DNA of 64,000 nt from Pseudomonas grimontii (lineage in GTDB: Bacteria > Pseudomonadota > Gammaproteobacteria > Pseudomonadales > Pseudomonadaceae): positions 124,006 through 188,005 of the forward strand of contig NZ_VFES01000013.1 in assembly GCF_007858185.1 (NCBI RefSeq). Direction: 5' to 3'. Below the pieces are notes generated by a model. That model was not told the origin of the DNA and searched no databases. It saw only the letters and a program-made list of their open reading frames with translations. The position numbers and the translations under genes are program-made. Positions 52,030 to 61,264 of the stretch are shown here, in pieces. Every line of letters starts with the position of its first letter. Positions within the stretch are counted from its first letter, which is position 1.

Positions 52030-52966
52030 AAATTTTCTCCCCTAAGTACTCACCGAGCTCACTCCCATAACTGCCCCCCACCGCGCCTACGGCTCCACCG
52101 GTGATCAACAAACAACTCAATGCCACCGGCCCGGTTGTGGGCCCTAGTACGGCGAAACACAGTGCCGTCGCCAAAGCCCCGCCTGACATCCCACCCAAAA
52201 CACTTCCGCCTAGCTTGCCCACCTCCACATACTTCGCCTTCGTACACTGCTCCTCCCTCCCCGTAGAACACGCCTCCTTGATCTCCAGCGCAGTGGACGC
52301 CGTGCTCAACGCAATCCCCAACGGCGTCCCTGCCTTAAGCACCTTCGCCGTCCTGGCAAAGCGCGAAATCCGCTCGGCATAGCGACTGATCTCCCCGGTA
52401 TGCAGGTAGCTCCTAGTGGAAATCCCCAGCATCTTCTTGATCGATCCGTCATTACGCAAGCCGGTGCCATAACGGGCGAAGCCGCGCATCTGCGCTTCCA
52501 GCCTGGTAAACAAAACCTGACGACGTGCCAAAAAATCCTCCCGTGCAGCACCGCCGCCTCGGAGCAGGGACTGTTTGTGCAAGGCGTCAATTTCTTCCAG
52601 GGTCTTGGCGATGTCCTTCAAGTGCCGACTCCACGCATCGCCTGCCGTTCCGACGCCGAGCGAGGTGTAGCCCAGCAAGCTCTGCAACAGGTCATAGTTC
52701 TGCAAAGCGAAACCGGCTCCGCCTTCGGCCATCACGCTATGGCGAATGTCCCAGGCGGACTGCATCAACCGTGACTCTTGCGGCGTACACATGGCCGTCG
52801 ATTCGTCTCCGATGATCACCAGTTGGCCCGGGAGAACCACTACGTTGCGGATATGGCTGTTGAGTAAGTCGAACTTCTTAGCGGCGGGTCCGCTCAGGTC
52901 AAGACGAGCCTTGAGCTCGGTCGACGTTTGTTGGCGTTCGTTGATGAACGCATAGGGCTGAGGCAT
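52019..52966 (-). CDS. Candidate membrane-acting effector with glycine-rich hydrophobic C-terminus
   Basis: 315 residues. The N-terminal part has SHIRNVVVLPGQLVIIGDES, a LysM-like turn; the middle is helical and charged. The C-terminal 80 residues are hydrophobic and Gly-rich (KLGGSVLGGMSGGALATALC, ITGGAVGAVGGSYGSELGEY), like a glycine-zipper membrane-inserting segment. Start chosen at the second ATG (52966), which has GGAG six bases before it; ATG 52978 has none. No signal peptide, which fits delivery by a contact system. The broken vgrG 330 bases away points to type VI secretion (inference). Confidence 0.6.
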   Translation of the reverse strand: MPQPYAFINERQQTSTELKARLDLSGPAAKKFDLLNSHIRNVVVLPGQLVIIGDESTAMCTPQESRLMQSAWDIRHSVMAEGGAGFALQNYDLLQSLLGYTSLGVGTAGDAWSRHLKDIAKTLEEIDALHKQSLLRGGGAAREDFLARRQVLFTRLEAQMRGFARYGTGLRNDGSIKKMLGISTRSYLHTGEISRYAERISRFARTAKVLKAGTPLGIALSTASTALEIKEACSTGREEQCTKAKYVEVGKLGGSVLGGMSGGALATALCFAVLGPTTGPVALSCLLITGGAVGAVGGSYGSELGEYLGEKIYEY

Positions 52967-53298
52967 CTGCAGCTCCATCGAATAGAAAGAACTGCAAAAT
53001 CTAAGTAACGCTCAGCGGAGATGTCGTGGTTTTACCGGGCGAATTTTCCGGCTATTTTTCACTTTAGGAAATCGGCTACGCGGTGAATTCCAACATATGT
53101 CAGGTATTGCGCATTTTTTTGGACATTTATGGGAATGGTTTTGGCGGCCGACTTACGGATGCACTATCGGAATATTGTTAGCTCGGAGACGCGAAAACAC
53201 ATTCAGGAAGTGCCCGTCTCGTAAAGTCGAATTTTCCGACATTAATCGCAGATAACAAATCTTTACTCTTCGGGCTTTCGCGGCCAGGAGTGAAAGGG
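52967..53298. other. AT-rich divergent intergenic region between effector and vgrG remnant
   Basis: 332 bases, lower in GC than the neighbourhood. The word CGAATTTTCCG occurs twice (53039-53049 and 53228-53238). I see no gene. Promoters for both directions could lie here. Confidence 0.55.
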
Positions 53299-53988
53299 AT
53301 GACTTCCAGCGTATTACCGAGCGTTTTTTTCGATCACAGCCGACACACACTATGGGGGCGCAACGTTGCTGCCTTGCTGGACGTCCCAGCCTTCGAAGGC
53401 CAGGAACGCCTCAGCGAACCCTTCGCCTATCACATCGAATTCACCAGCACCGAACGCGACCTCGCAGCCGAAACCCTGCTCGGTAAAGACGCCCATTTCA
53501 GCCTGCACGCCCCGCCAAAAAAGCGGCCCCTGTGAGGTTTGCCGCCGCCCCCCATCAACCCCCTGCGCACCCTGCACGGCGTGATCACCCGCTTCAAGCG
53601 CCAGTCCGGCTCCAACGACCAGGCCAGTTATGCAATCACCTTGCAACCACGCCTAGCCCTGCTCGCACGCGGTCGCCAGTTCCGCATCTACCAGCACCAA
53701 TCGGTGCCGCAAATCGTCGAAAGCATCCTGCGCAGCCGCCACGACTTTGAAGGCCAGGACTTTCTCTTCAGCCTGAAACGCGACTACCCCCGGCGCGAAC
53801 AGGTCATGCAATACGGCGAAAGCGACCTGGCCTTCATTACCCGACTGCTGGCCGAGGTGGGCATCTGGTACCGCTTCACCAGTGACGAGCGCCTGCGCAT
53901 TGATGTGGTCGAATTTTGCGACGATCAACGCCTCGGCCGGTTTAAAACAGGACCCGGAAATGGCATATACAGACCAGCCATGACTTAA
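53299..53988 (+). pseudogene. vgrG: Truncated vgrG (type VI secretion tip protein) with in-frame stop
   Basis: The translation begins like a Pseudomonas VgrG (VFFDHSRHTLWGRNVAALLD, SEPFAYHIEFTSTERDL, HAPPKKRPL), meets TGA at 53533-53535, and continues in the same frame as GLPPPPINPLRTLHGVITRF, then QVMQYGESDLAFITRLLAEV and WYRFTSDERLRIDVVEF. A single change of an Arg codon (CGA to TGA) would explain the stop. After DDQRLGRF the family sequence ends, and the frame closes at 53988 with unrelated residues. Only the gp27-like N-terminal 230 residues remain of a family of 600 or more. It has a ribosome-binding site (AGGAG) and may still be transcribed. Confidence 0.85.
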
Positions 53989-54011
53989 GCACCCCGTATC
54001 TCCCTGAAGAC

Positions 54012-55028
54012 TTAGCCGGCATCGTTAAGAATCAAACTACGATAATGTCCAGGATTCGACCCGCTCCATTTACGAAACGCCTTATAAAACGAACTGGTAT
54101 CGGCAAACCCCAACCGCGCCGCAATGTCGGCAAAGCTGATCTGCGGTTCAGCCAGCCACACGATCGCCAACTCCTTGCGCACGCTGTCCTTGAGCCCCTG
54201 ATAGCTCTGACCTTCTTCCGCCAGGCGGCGGCGCAGCGTGGATGCGGAGATGCATAGCGTGGCTGCGAGGCCCTCGGTCTCCGGCCAAGTGTCGGGAGGC
54301 ATTTGCCGCAGGTCGTGCTTGATGCGTGTAGCCAGGCTGTCGGGGTTGCGGTATTTGACCAGGATGTTGGCCGGCGCGTGGGCGAGGAAGCGCTTGAGTT
54401 CTTCGGGGCTGCGCTTGATCGGCAAGTCGAGGCAATCGGCGGAGAAGATCATGCGGGTGCGGGGCCGATCAAAACGCAGGTTGTCCGAAAACATCACCTG
54501 GTAGTCATCGCAAAAGTCCGGCTGCGAGCAGCGCAGTTCGATGGCCAGGATCGGAATGCGTCGCCCCGCCAGCCAGCAGGCGACGCCGTGGACGATCATC
54601 CAATAGGTGAAATAGGTGAACGCTCGATTGGGCTCAGCTTCTGGTTCGAGCAACACGATTTCCGCCAGGCTCTGTTGACGCACCAGCTGGGCTGGCATGT
54701 GTTCCAGCATCAGTGAGAGGAAACCCAGGGCGGTTTGCAGGCCCGCTGCCAGGCTGGGTTGGGCAATGGCGGCGCGGCAAAGGAACTCGAGGCTGCCGGA
54801 CTTGAGCTTGCGCGGGTCCATGCCGAAGAACTCATCGTCCATGCGCCTTGCCAGCAAGCGCCACAAACGTGCGTAGGCAGTGGCCGGAACGCGAGCGTCG
54901 GGTTGCTCCAGCAATGCCGGATCGATACCGACCTTGCTCAAGATTTCGACGGTGCCCGGCCCCGGCGCGCAACTCTGCAATAAGGCCTCGCGCACGAGGT
55001 GGAGGGAGATGGTGTCTTTTTCCGACAT
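54012..55028 (-). CDS. AraC-family transcriptional regulator (OruR/ArgR-like domain layout)
   Basis: 338 residues: an N-terminal Arabinose_bd-type domain (about 15-205) and a C-terminal AraC helix-turn-helix (GLAATLCISASTLRRRLAEE, ISFADIAARLGFADTSSFYK, then AFRKWSGSNPGHYR). Start at MSEKDTIS; the frame is open 24 codons further without support. It is divergent from the J-domain gene, 130 bases away, and convergent with the vgrG remnant. Target unknown. Confidence 0.85.
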   Translation of the reverse strand: MSEKDTISLHLVREALLQSCAPGPGTVEILSKVGIDPALLEQPDARVPATAYARLWRLLARRMDDEFFGMDPRKLKSGSLEFLCRAAIAQPSLAAGLQTALGFLSLMLEHMPAQLVRQQSLAEIVLLEPEAEPNRAFTYFTYWMIVHGVACWLAGRRIPILAIELRCSQPDFCDDYQVMFSDNLRFDRPRTRMIFSADCLDLPIKRSPEELKRFLAHAPANILVKYRNPDSLATRIKHDLRQMPPDTWPETEGLAATLCISASTLRRRLAEEGQSYQGLKDSVRKELAIVWLAEPQISFADIAARLGFADTSSFYKAFRKWSGSNPGHYRSLILNDAG

Positions 55029-55158
55029 GGGTGCAGTCCGTGCCCTGTGTGGCGTGAAGTGCGGCCATCTTAGGCAGTCACGCGGCAAAAGAGTAGGCAC
55101 CGAAGTAGTGGTCTCGGGTATTCTGCGCCGGGATTTTTAGCGACAGGGAGTTGAATCA

Positions 55159-56757
55159 ATGAGTTGCTGGGAAGTACTTGGGCTGCCGTCCGACGCCGAT
55201 GCTCGCAGTATCAAGCGCCAATACGCGGTGTTGCTCAAGCAGCATCGTCCTGATGAAGACCCTGTCGGCTTCCAGCGCCTGCGCGAGGCCTATGAGCACG
55301 CGCTGCAGTGGAGCCGTTATGAAGCACCCGTCGAAGTGCCGCAAGCGCCGCCGGTCGACACGGTGCAGCCCGCTGCCGCTGAGCCCGACACGCGCTACGA
55401 CCAGGCGCAAGCCCTGGTGGCCAATGCCACGCCGGCCAATCTCGCGCTTCTCTATCAACAAGCCCAGGACAATGAGTGCGCCGAGGCTTTTGAAGGCCTG
55501 TTGCTGCAACGCTGCCTGAGTGGCGCGGCCCCCGAAATTGCGGACTGGGCCGTGACACACCTGCACTGGCTCAGCCCCTGGCAACGGCAAACACCGGCGC
55601 GTTTGCCCGACTATCGTCTGGCCGCACTGCTGGAGCAGATGTTTGCCGACGTCGAACACCGGCTCACCGAGTTACTCGATCAGCAACAGGTCGAGGCCTT
55701 CTGCGCCGCCTTGGTCGACGTGCATAACGCCGAATGGCTCACGCCCCTGGCGCGCCATGCGCGGCTCAATGACGTACTCGCGCGTACGCTGCTGGCCAGC
55801 ACCTTCTGGTCCGAGGCGCTGTTCGACACCTTGTGCAGTGAGCAGGCCTGGTCCGATCAGTACCTGGAAAACCGCTGCCCTGAGCCCGAATGGTCGGCAT
55901 TAAAGGCACGCAATGCACTGGAGCGTTTCAAGGCGCAGGCGCACCACCAGGCCAGCCTGGACAGCCGTGATCCCAAGGCGCGTGCGGCCAGATTGCTGTT
56001 CGGCGACCTGACGCTGGAGCAACGGCAACGCTTTGCCCGGCGCTTTGGCGAATCCGATTGGAACGCTTGCCGCACCCTCAGTGAAACCCTGCTGAACCAA
56101 TACCCGGCCCTGTGCGCACAGATGCCCGGTGGAGATCCCTACTTCTGGCGCGACTGGGAGCGCATCAGCCGCCCCTGGCCGATGTTTGTGGCGCTGCTGG
56201 GCATGGCCGCAGGCTGGGCGATCCACGACCAGCAACTGACCGACCATACCTTGATGGAATCCCTCGGCATGGCCCCGGCCTGGGCCTTCCTGATCGCCAT
56301 ACCGGCGCTGCTCATCCTGGCAATCTGGCGCCCGGCCACTGATGGTTACGGCGAGATTGACGAGAAGCTCGCCGCCCACCTATCGCCCTGGCTGAGTTTT
56401 CGCCGGCCGCCGCCGTTGGTGATCCGCGAGATTCTGCCGTGCTGGGTGCTTGGCCTGTTGATCTGGATCATCCTCGGCAATTACGCGTTCGCCGGCTATG
56501 TGTTGACACTGCAGGGCCTGGGGCTGGCGCAGCGCGTGCTCGGGCGACCGTCGATACGTGCAGCACTGACGTGGCGTTGGCCTGCGCGACCGTCGACACG
56601 CCAATGGGCCACCTGCCTGGGCCTCGGCGCCCTGTTGTTGAGCGCCGCGCTGATGTACGCAAACAACCAACGCATCCACCGTGACGAGGGCTTGCAACCG
56701 TTCCTGATGAGCCCTTGCAGTGGGCTCAAAGCCGGCGCGCCGGGGTGTACACCATGA
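55159..56757 (+). CDS. J-domain protein with C-terminal membrane segments
   Basis: 532 residues. The N-terminal 60 form a J-like domain (CWEVLGLPSDADARSIKRQY); the loop reads HRPDEDPVGFQRLREAYEHA, i.e. HRPD instead of the canonical HPD needed for DnaK stimulation, a variant I have seen in related Pseudomonas proteins. Four or five hydrophobic segments lie in the last 170 residues (from about 345). The ATG has GGGAG eight bases before it. The next gene starts in its stop (ATGA), so the two probably act together. Role unknown; it may be a membrane-tethered co-chaperone. Confidence 0.8.
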   Translation: MSCWEVLGLPSDADARSIKRQYAVLLKQHRPDEDPVGFQRLREAYEHALQWSRYEAPVEVPQAPPVDTVQPAAAEPDTRYDQAQALVANATPANLALLYQQAQDNECAEAFEGLLLQRCLSGAAPEIADWAVTHLHWLSPWQRQTPARLPDYRLAALLEQMFADVEHRLTELLDQQQVEAFCAALVDVHNAEWLTPLARHARLNDVLARTLLASTFWSEALFDTLCSEQAWSDQYLENRCPEPEWSALKARNALERFKAQAHHQASLDSRDPKARAARLLFGDLTLEQRQRFARRFGESDWNACRTLSETLLNQYPALCAQMPGGDPYFWRDWERISRPWPMFVALLGMAAGWAIHDQQLTDHTLMESLGMAPAWAFLIAIPALLILAIWRPATDGYGEIDEKLAAHLSPWLSFRRPPPLVIREILPCWVLGLLIWIILGNYAFAGYVLTLQGLGLAQRVLGRPSIRAALTWRWPARPSTRQWATCLGLGALLLSAALMYANNQRIHRDEGLQPFLMSPCSGLKAGAPGCTP

Positions 56758-57746
56758 ACCGCCTCACCATTGCTGCCCTGTGCACCATCGTGCCCCTGAC
56801 GCTCAGCGCCGTGGGCATGCTGACGAATACCGATCTGCTCGCCCCGCTGAAAACCTGGGCCAACCGCCCGGCAGCGCTTGAACACCAGCAAGCCCAGGCG
56901 CTGCGCCCGGTGATCGATTGCCTCAACCGAGTCGACAGCAATTGGCGGTTGGCCTACTTCAACTATCGCAGCCGCAGCGCCCGTGCCAACGACCCCAGCC
57001 TGGATGTCATCGAGCGTTTTCCCGAGCTGTATCAGCGCGCACAAGGCCCGCAATTGAGCCTGCTGGACTACGATGCCAAACGCCCGGACCTGTGCCTGCT
57101 GACGTCCTCGCAAAGAAGCGCGCTGCAACAGTACCTGCCGCAGATCGCCGCACTGCGCAAGGGCTATATGGATCATCTGCTGCGGGTCTATTCAGCGGTA
57201 AAAGAGTTCGACTTCTACCCCAACGCAACCGTCCCCGGCCTCGCCCCTGCGCAGCGCGCGATGAGCGATGCGCGGTTCTTCCCGGTGGCGGAAAATTTCC
57301 TCGCGGTCTCATCCGAACTGCGCGCCGCCGTGGACAAAGCCGACCGCCAGATACGCTTGCAACAACTGCAGCACTTGCAGGTCCGTGACGAACACCAAAT
57401 GGCGCTTATCCCCGGCCTGATCCTGCAAACCCGTGACACGATGCACAGCCTTGACCCGCGATCCCCCAAGCAATTGGTGGATGCATTGAGCGACTTACAG
57501 CAGACCTGGGATTACGCCCAGCGGTACCTGCGCCCCAATCAACCGACCTCCGATGCCGAGGCCCAACAGCTGTGGCAGCGGATTAAACAACCCGGTTACG
57601 CCTACCTTGGCGCGCTGCAAACACTTGCCCGGCATTCAAGCGAAAACCCCGACCTAGAGCGGCTGGACGCTGATTACTTTGAAACTCAACGGCGCTTTGA
57701 CTTGCTGGTGGACGCCTATAACCAAGCCGTCGGGCAGGACTACTGA
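56754..57746 (+). CDS. DUF3829-like (YiiG-type) protein
   Basis: 330 residues with an N-terminal hydrophobic anchor or signal (LTIAALCTIVPLTLSAVGML) and a mostly helical body (about 50-330), in line with DUF3829. The ATG overlaps the stop of the J-domain gene. No catalytic motif is apparent. Fits a periplasmic or membrane-attached partner of the J-domain protein (inference from coupling). Confidence 0.7.
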   Translation: MNRLTIAALCTIVPLTLSAVGMLTNTDLLAPLKTWANRPAALEHQQAQALRPVIDCLNRVDSNWRLAYFNYRSRSARANDPSLDVIERFPELYQRAQGPQLSLLDYDAKRPDLCLLTSSQRSALQQYLPQIAALRKGYMDHLLRVYSAVKEFDFYPNATVPGLAPAQRAMSDARFFPVAENFLAVSSELRAAVDKADRQIRLQQLQHLQVRDEHQMALIPGLILQTRDTMHSLDPRSPKQLVDALSDLQQTWDYAQRYLRPNQPTSDAEAQQLWQRIKQPGYAYLGALQTLARHSSENPDLERLDADYFETQRRFDLLVDAYNQAVGQDY

Positions 57747-57767
57747 ACGGCCTTCTCCGGGCCGTTC
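57745..57767 (+). terminator. Hairpin at the end of the DUF3829-like gene
   Basis: GAACGGCC (57745-57752) and GGCCGTTC (57760-57767) form a perfect eight-pair stem starting in the stop codon. No T run follows, so termination may need Rho. Confidence 0.4.
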
Positions 57768-57803
57768 AGCCACTGTTCAGCAAACGTCAAGATTGGCTGT
57801 TTA

Positions 57804-57822
57804 GTAATGAGTATCATTATGT
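57804..57822. promoter_or_regulatory. Fur box upstream of efeU
   Basis: GTAATGAGTATCATTATGT closely follows the Fur consensus GATAATGATAATCATTATC (16 of 19 positions by eye). It is 40 bases before the efeU start and therefore covers the promoter; the operon should be repressed when iron is plentiful. Confidence 0.85.
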
Positions 57823-57861
57823 TACAACTTAGGCTCCTATCTAGTTACGTTCTGGTGCCGA

Positions 57862-58707
57862 ATGCTTGTCCCCTTTCTCATCATGCTGCGCGAAGGCATT
57901 GAAGCAGCATTGATCGTTGGCATCATCGCCAGTTACCTGCAACAGACCGGCCGTGGCCAGTGGATGCCCGCCGTGTGGATTGGCGTATTCCTCGCCGCTG
58001 CCCTGGCCTTGCTGGTGGGCGGCGGCCTGGAACTGGTCAGCGCCGAATTCCCGCAAAAACAACAGGAACTGTTCGAAGGCATCGTCGGCCTGGTCGCCGT
58101 GGGCATCCTCAGTTCCATGGTGTTCTGGATGCGCAAGGTCGCGCGCTCCATCAAGCATTCGTTGCACGCCTCGCTAGATCAGGCGCTGACCGGTTCCAAA
58201 CACCAGGTCACGGCGTTGATCCTCATGGTGTTTTTTGCCGTGGCCCGTGAAGGCCTGGAAACCGTATTTTTCCTGCTGGCCGTGTTCCAGCAGAGCGAAG
58301 GTCCAGGCGCACCGATTGGCGCCCTGCTCGGCCTGGTCCTGGCGATCATCGTCGGTTTCCTCATCTACACCGGCAGCATGCGCCTGAACCTCGGTGCGTT
58401 TTTCCGCTGGACCGGCCTGTTCATCCTCGTGGTGGCCGCCGGCATCCTGGCCAACTCGGTGCAAGCCCTGCACGAAGCAGGCGTGTGGAACCACTGGCAG
58501 ACCGTGCTGTTCGATTTCAGCGCCGTGCTGCCGATGGACAGCCCGCTCGGTTCGGTACTGGCCGGCATGTTCGGCTACCAGGAAGCGCCGACTATCAGCA
58601 CCCTGGGCGCCTATCTGATCTACCTGGTCGTAGCGCTGGTGATGTTCTTCCTGCCCGCTGCACCGGCCAAGCAGGCCGTCGCATCCTCTTCCGTTTCCAG
58701 CCAGTAA
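57862..58707 (+). CDS. efeU: EfeU, FTR1-family iron permease
   Basis: 281 residues with seven predicted membrane helices. The paired REGxE motifs of FTR1 permeases are present (LREGIEAALIVG and AREGLETVFFL). It imports iron with the EfeO/EfeB proteins encoded next. The start ATG follows a region with the Fur box. The next gene begins ten bases after its stop. Confidence 0.93.
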   Translation: MLVPFLIMLREGIEAALIVGIIASYLQQTGRGQWMPAVWIGVFLAAALALLVGGGLELVSAEFPQKQQELFEGIVGLVAVGILSSMVFWMRKVARSIKHSLHASLDQALTGSKHQVTALILMVFFAVAREGLETVFFLLAVFQQSEGPGAPIGALLGLVLAIIVGFLIYTGSMRLNLGAFFRWTGLFILVVAAGILANSVQALHEAGVWNHWQTVLFDFSAVLPMDSPLGSVLAGMFGYQEAPTISTLGAYLIYLVVALVMFFLPAAPAKQAVASSSVSSQ

Positions 58708-58717
58708 GGACCGTCTC

Positions 58718-59920
58718 TTGCCCAACCCAACGCCTCAACCCGCCTCGCCTCCCCGCGCCCTGCGCTGGGCGGTGGCCGGCTCGGTAGTCGTGATGATCGC
58801 CGCCGGTGGCCTGTTCTATTACGCCTCGCAACTGGCGGCCAGCAAGCGCCAGACCAACCAAAATGAAATCGCCGTGACCATCCATGGCCACGCCTGCGAG
58901 CCCAACGCATTGACCGTTCCGGCCGGGCGCGCGAGCTTTCGCATCATCAACCGCTCCGACCGGGCGGTGGAATGGGAAATCCTCGACGGCGTGCTGGTGG
59001 TCGAAGAGCGCGAAAACATTGCCCCCGGCCTGAGCCAAGTGATCAATGCCAACCTGTTGCCTGGCGACTATGCGATCACCTGCGGCCTGCTGAGCAACCC
59101 GCGCGGCACCCTGCATGTGACGCCGACCGCTGAATCCGACGCCCAAGCCAAGGCCAAGCCGTCGATGGTGGCGTTTATCGGCCCGCTGTCGGAATTTCGC
59201 GTGTACCTGAGCAGCCAGGGCAGTGCCCTGGTCAAGGCCGTGACCGCCCTGCAACAAGCGATCAATGCCGGTGACCTGGCCCAGGCCCAAGCGCTGTACG
59301 TGCCGGCCCGCGAGGCCTACCAGCGCCTGGCCCCGGCTTCCAAGCGCCTGGCGGAGCTGGACAACGCCATCAATGCGCGTGCCGACTACTTTGAAAAACG
59401 TGAGCAAGACCCGGCCTTCAGCGGCTTCCATCGCCTCGAATACAGCCTGTTCCAGCAACGCAGCCTTAATGGCCTGGCCCCGGTGGCGCAGCGCCTGGTG
59501 ACCGATGTCACCACCCTCAAACAGCAATTGCTGGCGCAGTCCCTGCCGCCGGAGCAGTTGGTCGGCATCGTGGTACGCAACCTCAACAGCCTCGCGGATG
59601 TGCGTGCCATCAGCGGTGAGGAAGAACGCTACAGCCACATCGACCTGAATGGTTTCGCCGCCAACCTGGAGGCCGCGCACAAGGTGGTCGACCTGATGCG
59701 TCCGCTGCTGACCAAGTCCGCCGCCGACCTGCTGCCGACAGTCGACAGCGCCCTCGCCGCCTTCGATACCGAGCTCCAGGGTTTCAAGCTCGACAAAGGC
59801 TACGCCACCTATGACAGCGTTACCGCCGATCAGCGCACGCAGATCGCCGACAAGGCCAAGGCACTGGCCGCCGCACTCGATGGAATCGACCCCGCCCTTG
59901 GCCTTTCCGGCCTGCAGTGA
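58718..59920 (+). CDS. efeO: EfeO, cupredoxin plus imelysin (M75) iron-uptake protein
   Basis: 400 residues: an N-terminal membrane anchor (about 14-36), a cupredoxin-like domain (about 45-135, with GHACEPNALTVPAGRASFRI and YAITCGLL) and a C-terminal imelysin domain with the HxxE motif in GFHRLEYSLF and GEEERYSHIDL. TTG 58718 is the start: AAGGA is eight bases before it. It binds ferrous or ferric iron in the periplasm for EfeU. Confidence 0.9.
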   Translation: MPNPTPQPASPPRALRWAVAGSVVVMIAAGGLFYYASQLAASKRQTNQNEIAVTIHGHACEPNALTVPAGRASFRIINRSDRAVEWEILDGVLVVEERENIAPGLSQVINANLLPGDYAITCGLLSNPRGTLHVTPTAESDAQAKAKPSMVAFIGPLSEFRVYLSSQGSALVKAVTALQQAINAGDLAQAQALYVPAREAYQRLAPASKRLAELDNAINARADYFEKREQDPAFSGFHRLEYSLFQQRSLNGLAPVAQRLVTDVTTLKQQLLAQSLPPEQLVGIVVRNLNSLADVRAISGEEERYSHIDLNGFAANLEAAHKVVDLMRPLLTKSAADLLPTVDSALAAFDTELQGFKLDKGYATYDSVTADQRTQIADKAKALAAALDGIDPALGLSGLQ

Positions 59921-59934
59921 AGACGACCGCACAC

Positions 59935-61239
59935 ATGAGTGATTCAGAACAGTTTTGCGCACAACGCCGCCGTGTCCTCTTGGGCATGGCCGCCACCGGA
60001 GCCGCCATTGCCGGCAGTACCCTGACCTGCCCGGCCATGGCCGCCGCTGCCGAACAAGTCACCACCGCGCCGCGCAGTGACAAAACCCAGGACCACCACG
60101 ATTTTTTCGGCCAGCACCAAAGCGGCATCGTCACCCCGCGCCCGGCCTGCGGCATGGTCGTGGCGTTCGACGTCTTGGCCAGCGACCGCGAAGACCTGGA
60201 GCGCCTGTTCCGCACCTTGAACGAGCGCATCCGTTTTCTGATGACCGGCGGCACCGTGGCCCAGGTCGACCCGAAGCTGCCGCCCACCGATTCCGGCATC
60301 CTCGGCCCTGTCGTCACACCGGACAACCTGACCATCACCGTGTCCGTCGGCGAATCGCTGTTCGATGAGCGTTTCGGCCTGGCCGCCGTCAAACCCAGGC
60401 GCCTGAGCCGCATGGTGGGCTTCCCCAACGATGCGCTGGAACCGGCGCAGTGCCACGGCGACCTGAGCCTGCAATTCAGCTCCAACACCCCGGACACCAA
60501 TATCCACGCCCTGCGCGACATCGTGAAGAACCTGCCCGACCTGCTGCTGGTGCGCTGGAAGCAGGAAGGCAGTGTGCCGCCCCAGGCGCCGGCCAAGCCC
60601 GGCGAGCCGGCACAGAGCGCGCGCAACTTCCTGGGTTTCCGTGACGGATCGGCCAACCCGAACTCCAACGACAACAAGGCAATGGACCAGATTGTGTGGG
60701 TCCAGCCCGGCAGCGACGAACCAAGCTGGGCGGCCCATGGCAGCTATCAGGCGGTGCGCATCATCCGCAACTTCGTTGAACGCTGGGACCGCACGCCGCT
60801 GCAAGAGCAAGAAAGCATCATCGGCCGCGTCAAGACCAGCGGTGCGCCCATGGATGGCCAGAAAGAATCCCAGGTGCCCGACTACAGCAAGGACCCGCAA
60901 GGCAAGCTGACCAAGCTTGATGCCCATATCCGCCTGGCCAACCCGCGTACCCCGCAGACCCAGGCCAACCTGATCCTGCGTCGGCCGTTCAACTACTCCA
61001 ACGGCGTCAATAAAAACGGTCAGTTGGACATGGGGCTGTTGTTCATCTGCTACCAGGCTGACCTGGAGAAAGGCTTTATCAGCGTGCAAACCCGGCTCAA
61101 CGGCGAGCCCCTGGAGGAATACCTCAAGCCGGTCGGTGGCGGGTATTTCTTCACCTTGCCGGGGGTCACCGGGCCCAAGGATTTCATTGGGCGCACGCTG
61201 CTCGCTGCAACGCACCCTCAAACCACTGCCACCACCTAA
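59935..61239 (+). CDS. efeB: EfeB, Tat-exported DyP-type heme peroxidase
   Basis: 434 residues. A twin-arginine signal (QRRRVLLGMAATGAAIAG) is followed by a two-domain DyP peroxidase with GFRDGSANPN (catalytic Asp and Arg neighbourhood) and a distal IRNFVERWDRTPLQEQE. It oxidises substrates, and in EfeUOB systems takes part in ferrous iron uptake. A GTG at 59917 overlapping the efeO stop is an alternative start; ATG 59935 gives a normal Tat signal. It is followed by efeM after 25 bases. Confidence 0.92.
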   Translation: MSDSEQFCAQRRRVLLGMAATGAAIAGSTLTCPAMAAAAEQVTTAPRSDKTQDHHDFFGQHQSGIVTPRPACGMVVAFDVLASDREDLERLFRTLNERIRFLMTGGTVAQVDPKLPPTDSGILGPVVTPDNLTITVSVGESLFDERFGLAAVKPRRLSRMVGFPNDALEPAQCHGDLSLQFSSNTPDTNIHALRDIVKNLPDLLLVRWKQEGSVPPQAPAKPGEPAQSARNFLGFRDGSANPNSNDNKAMDQIVWVQPGSDEPSWAAHGSYQAVRIIRNFVERWDRTPLQEQESIIGRVKTSGAPMDGQKESQVPDYSKDPQGKLTKLDAHIRLANPRTPQTQANLILRRPFNYSNGVNKNGQLDMGLLFICYQADLEKGFISVQTRLNGEPLEEYLKPVGGGYFFTLPGVTGPKDFIGRTLLAATHPQTTATT

Positions 61240-61264
61240 AACACACCAGAGCGGAAAACGTCCC

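Noticed and set aside
53530..53540. A frameshift in vgrG
   Set aside because: The two readable parts lie in the same frame and are separated only by TGA at 53533-53535, so it is a nonsense codon, not a frameshift.
55159..55340. The HRPD loop as a unique broken J-domain
   Set aside because: I recall HRPD-type loops in related Pseudomonas J-like proteins, so it is probably a family trait and not a new mutation; kept only as a low-scoring note on the gene pair.
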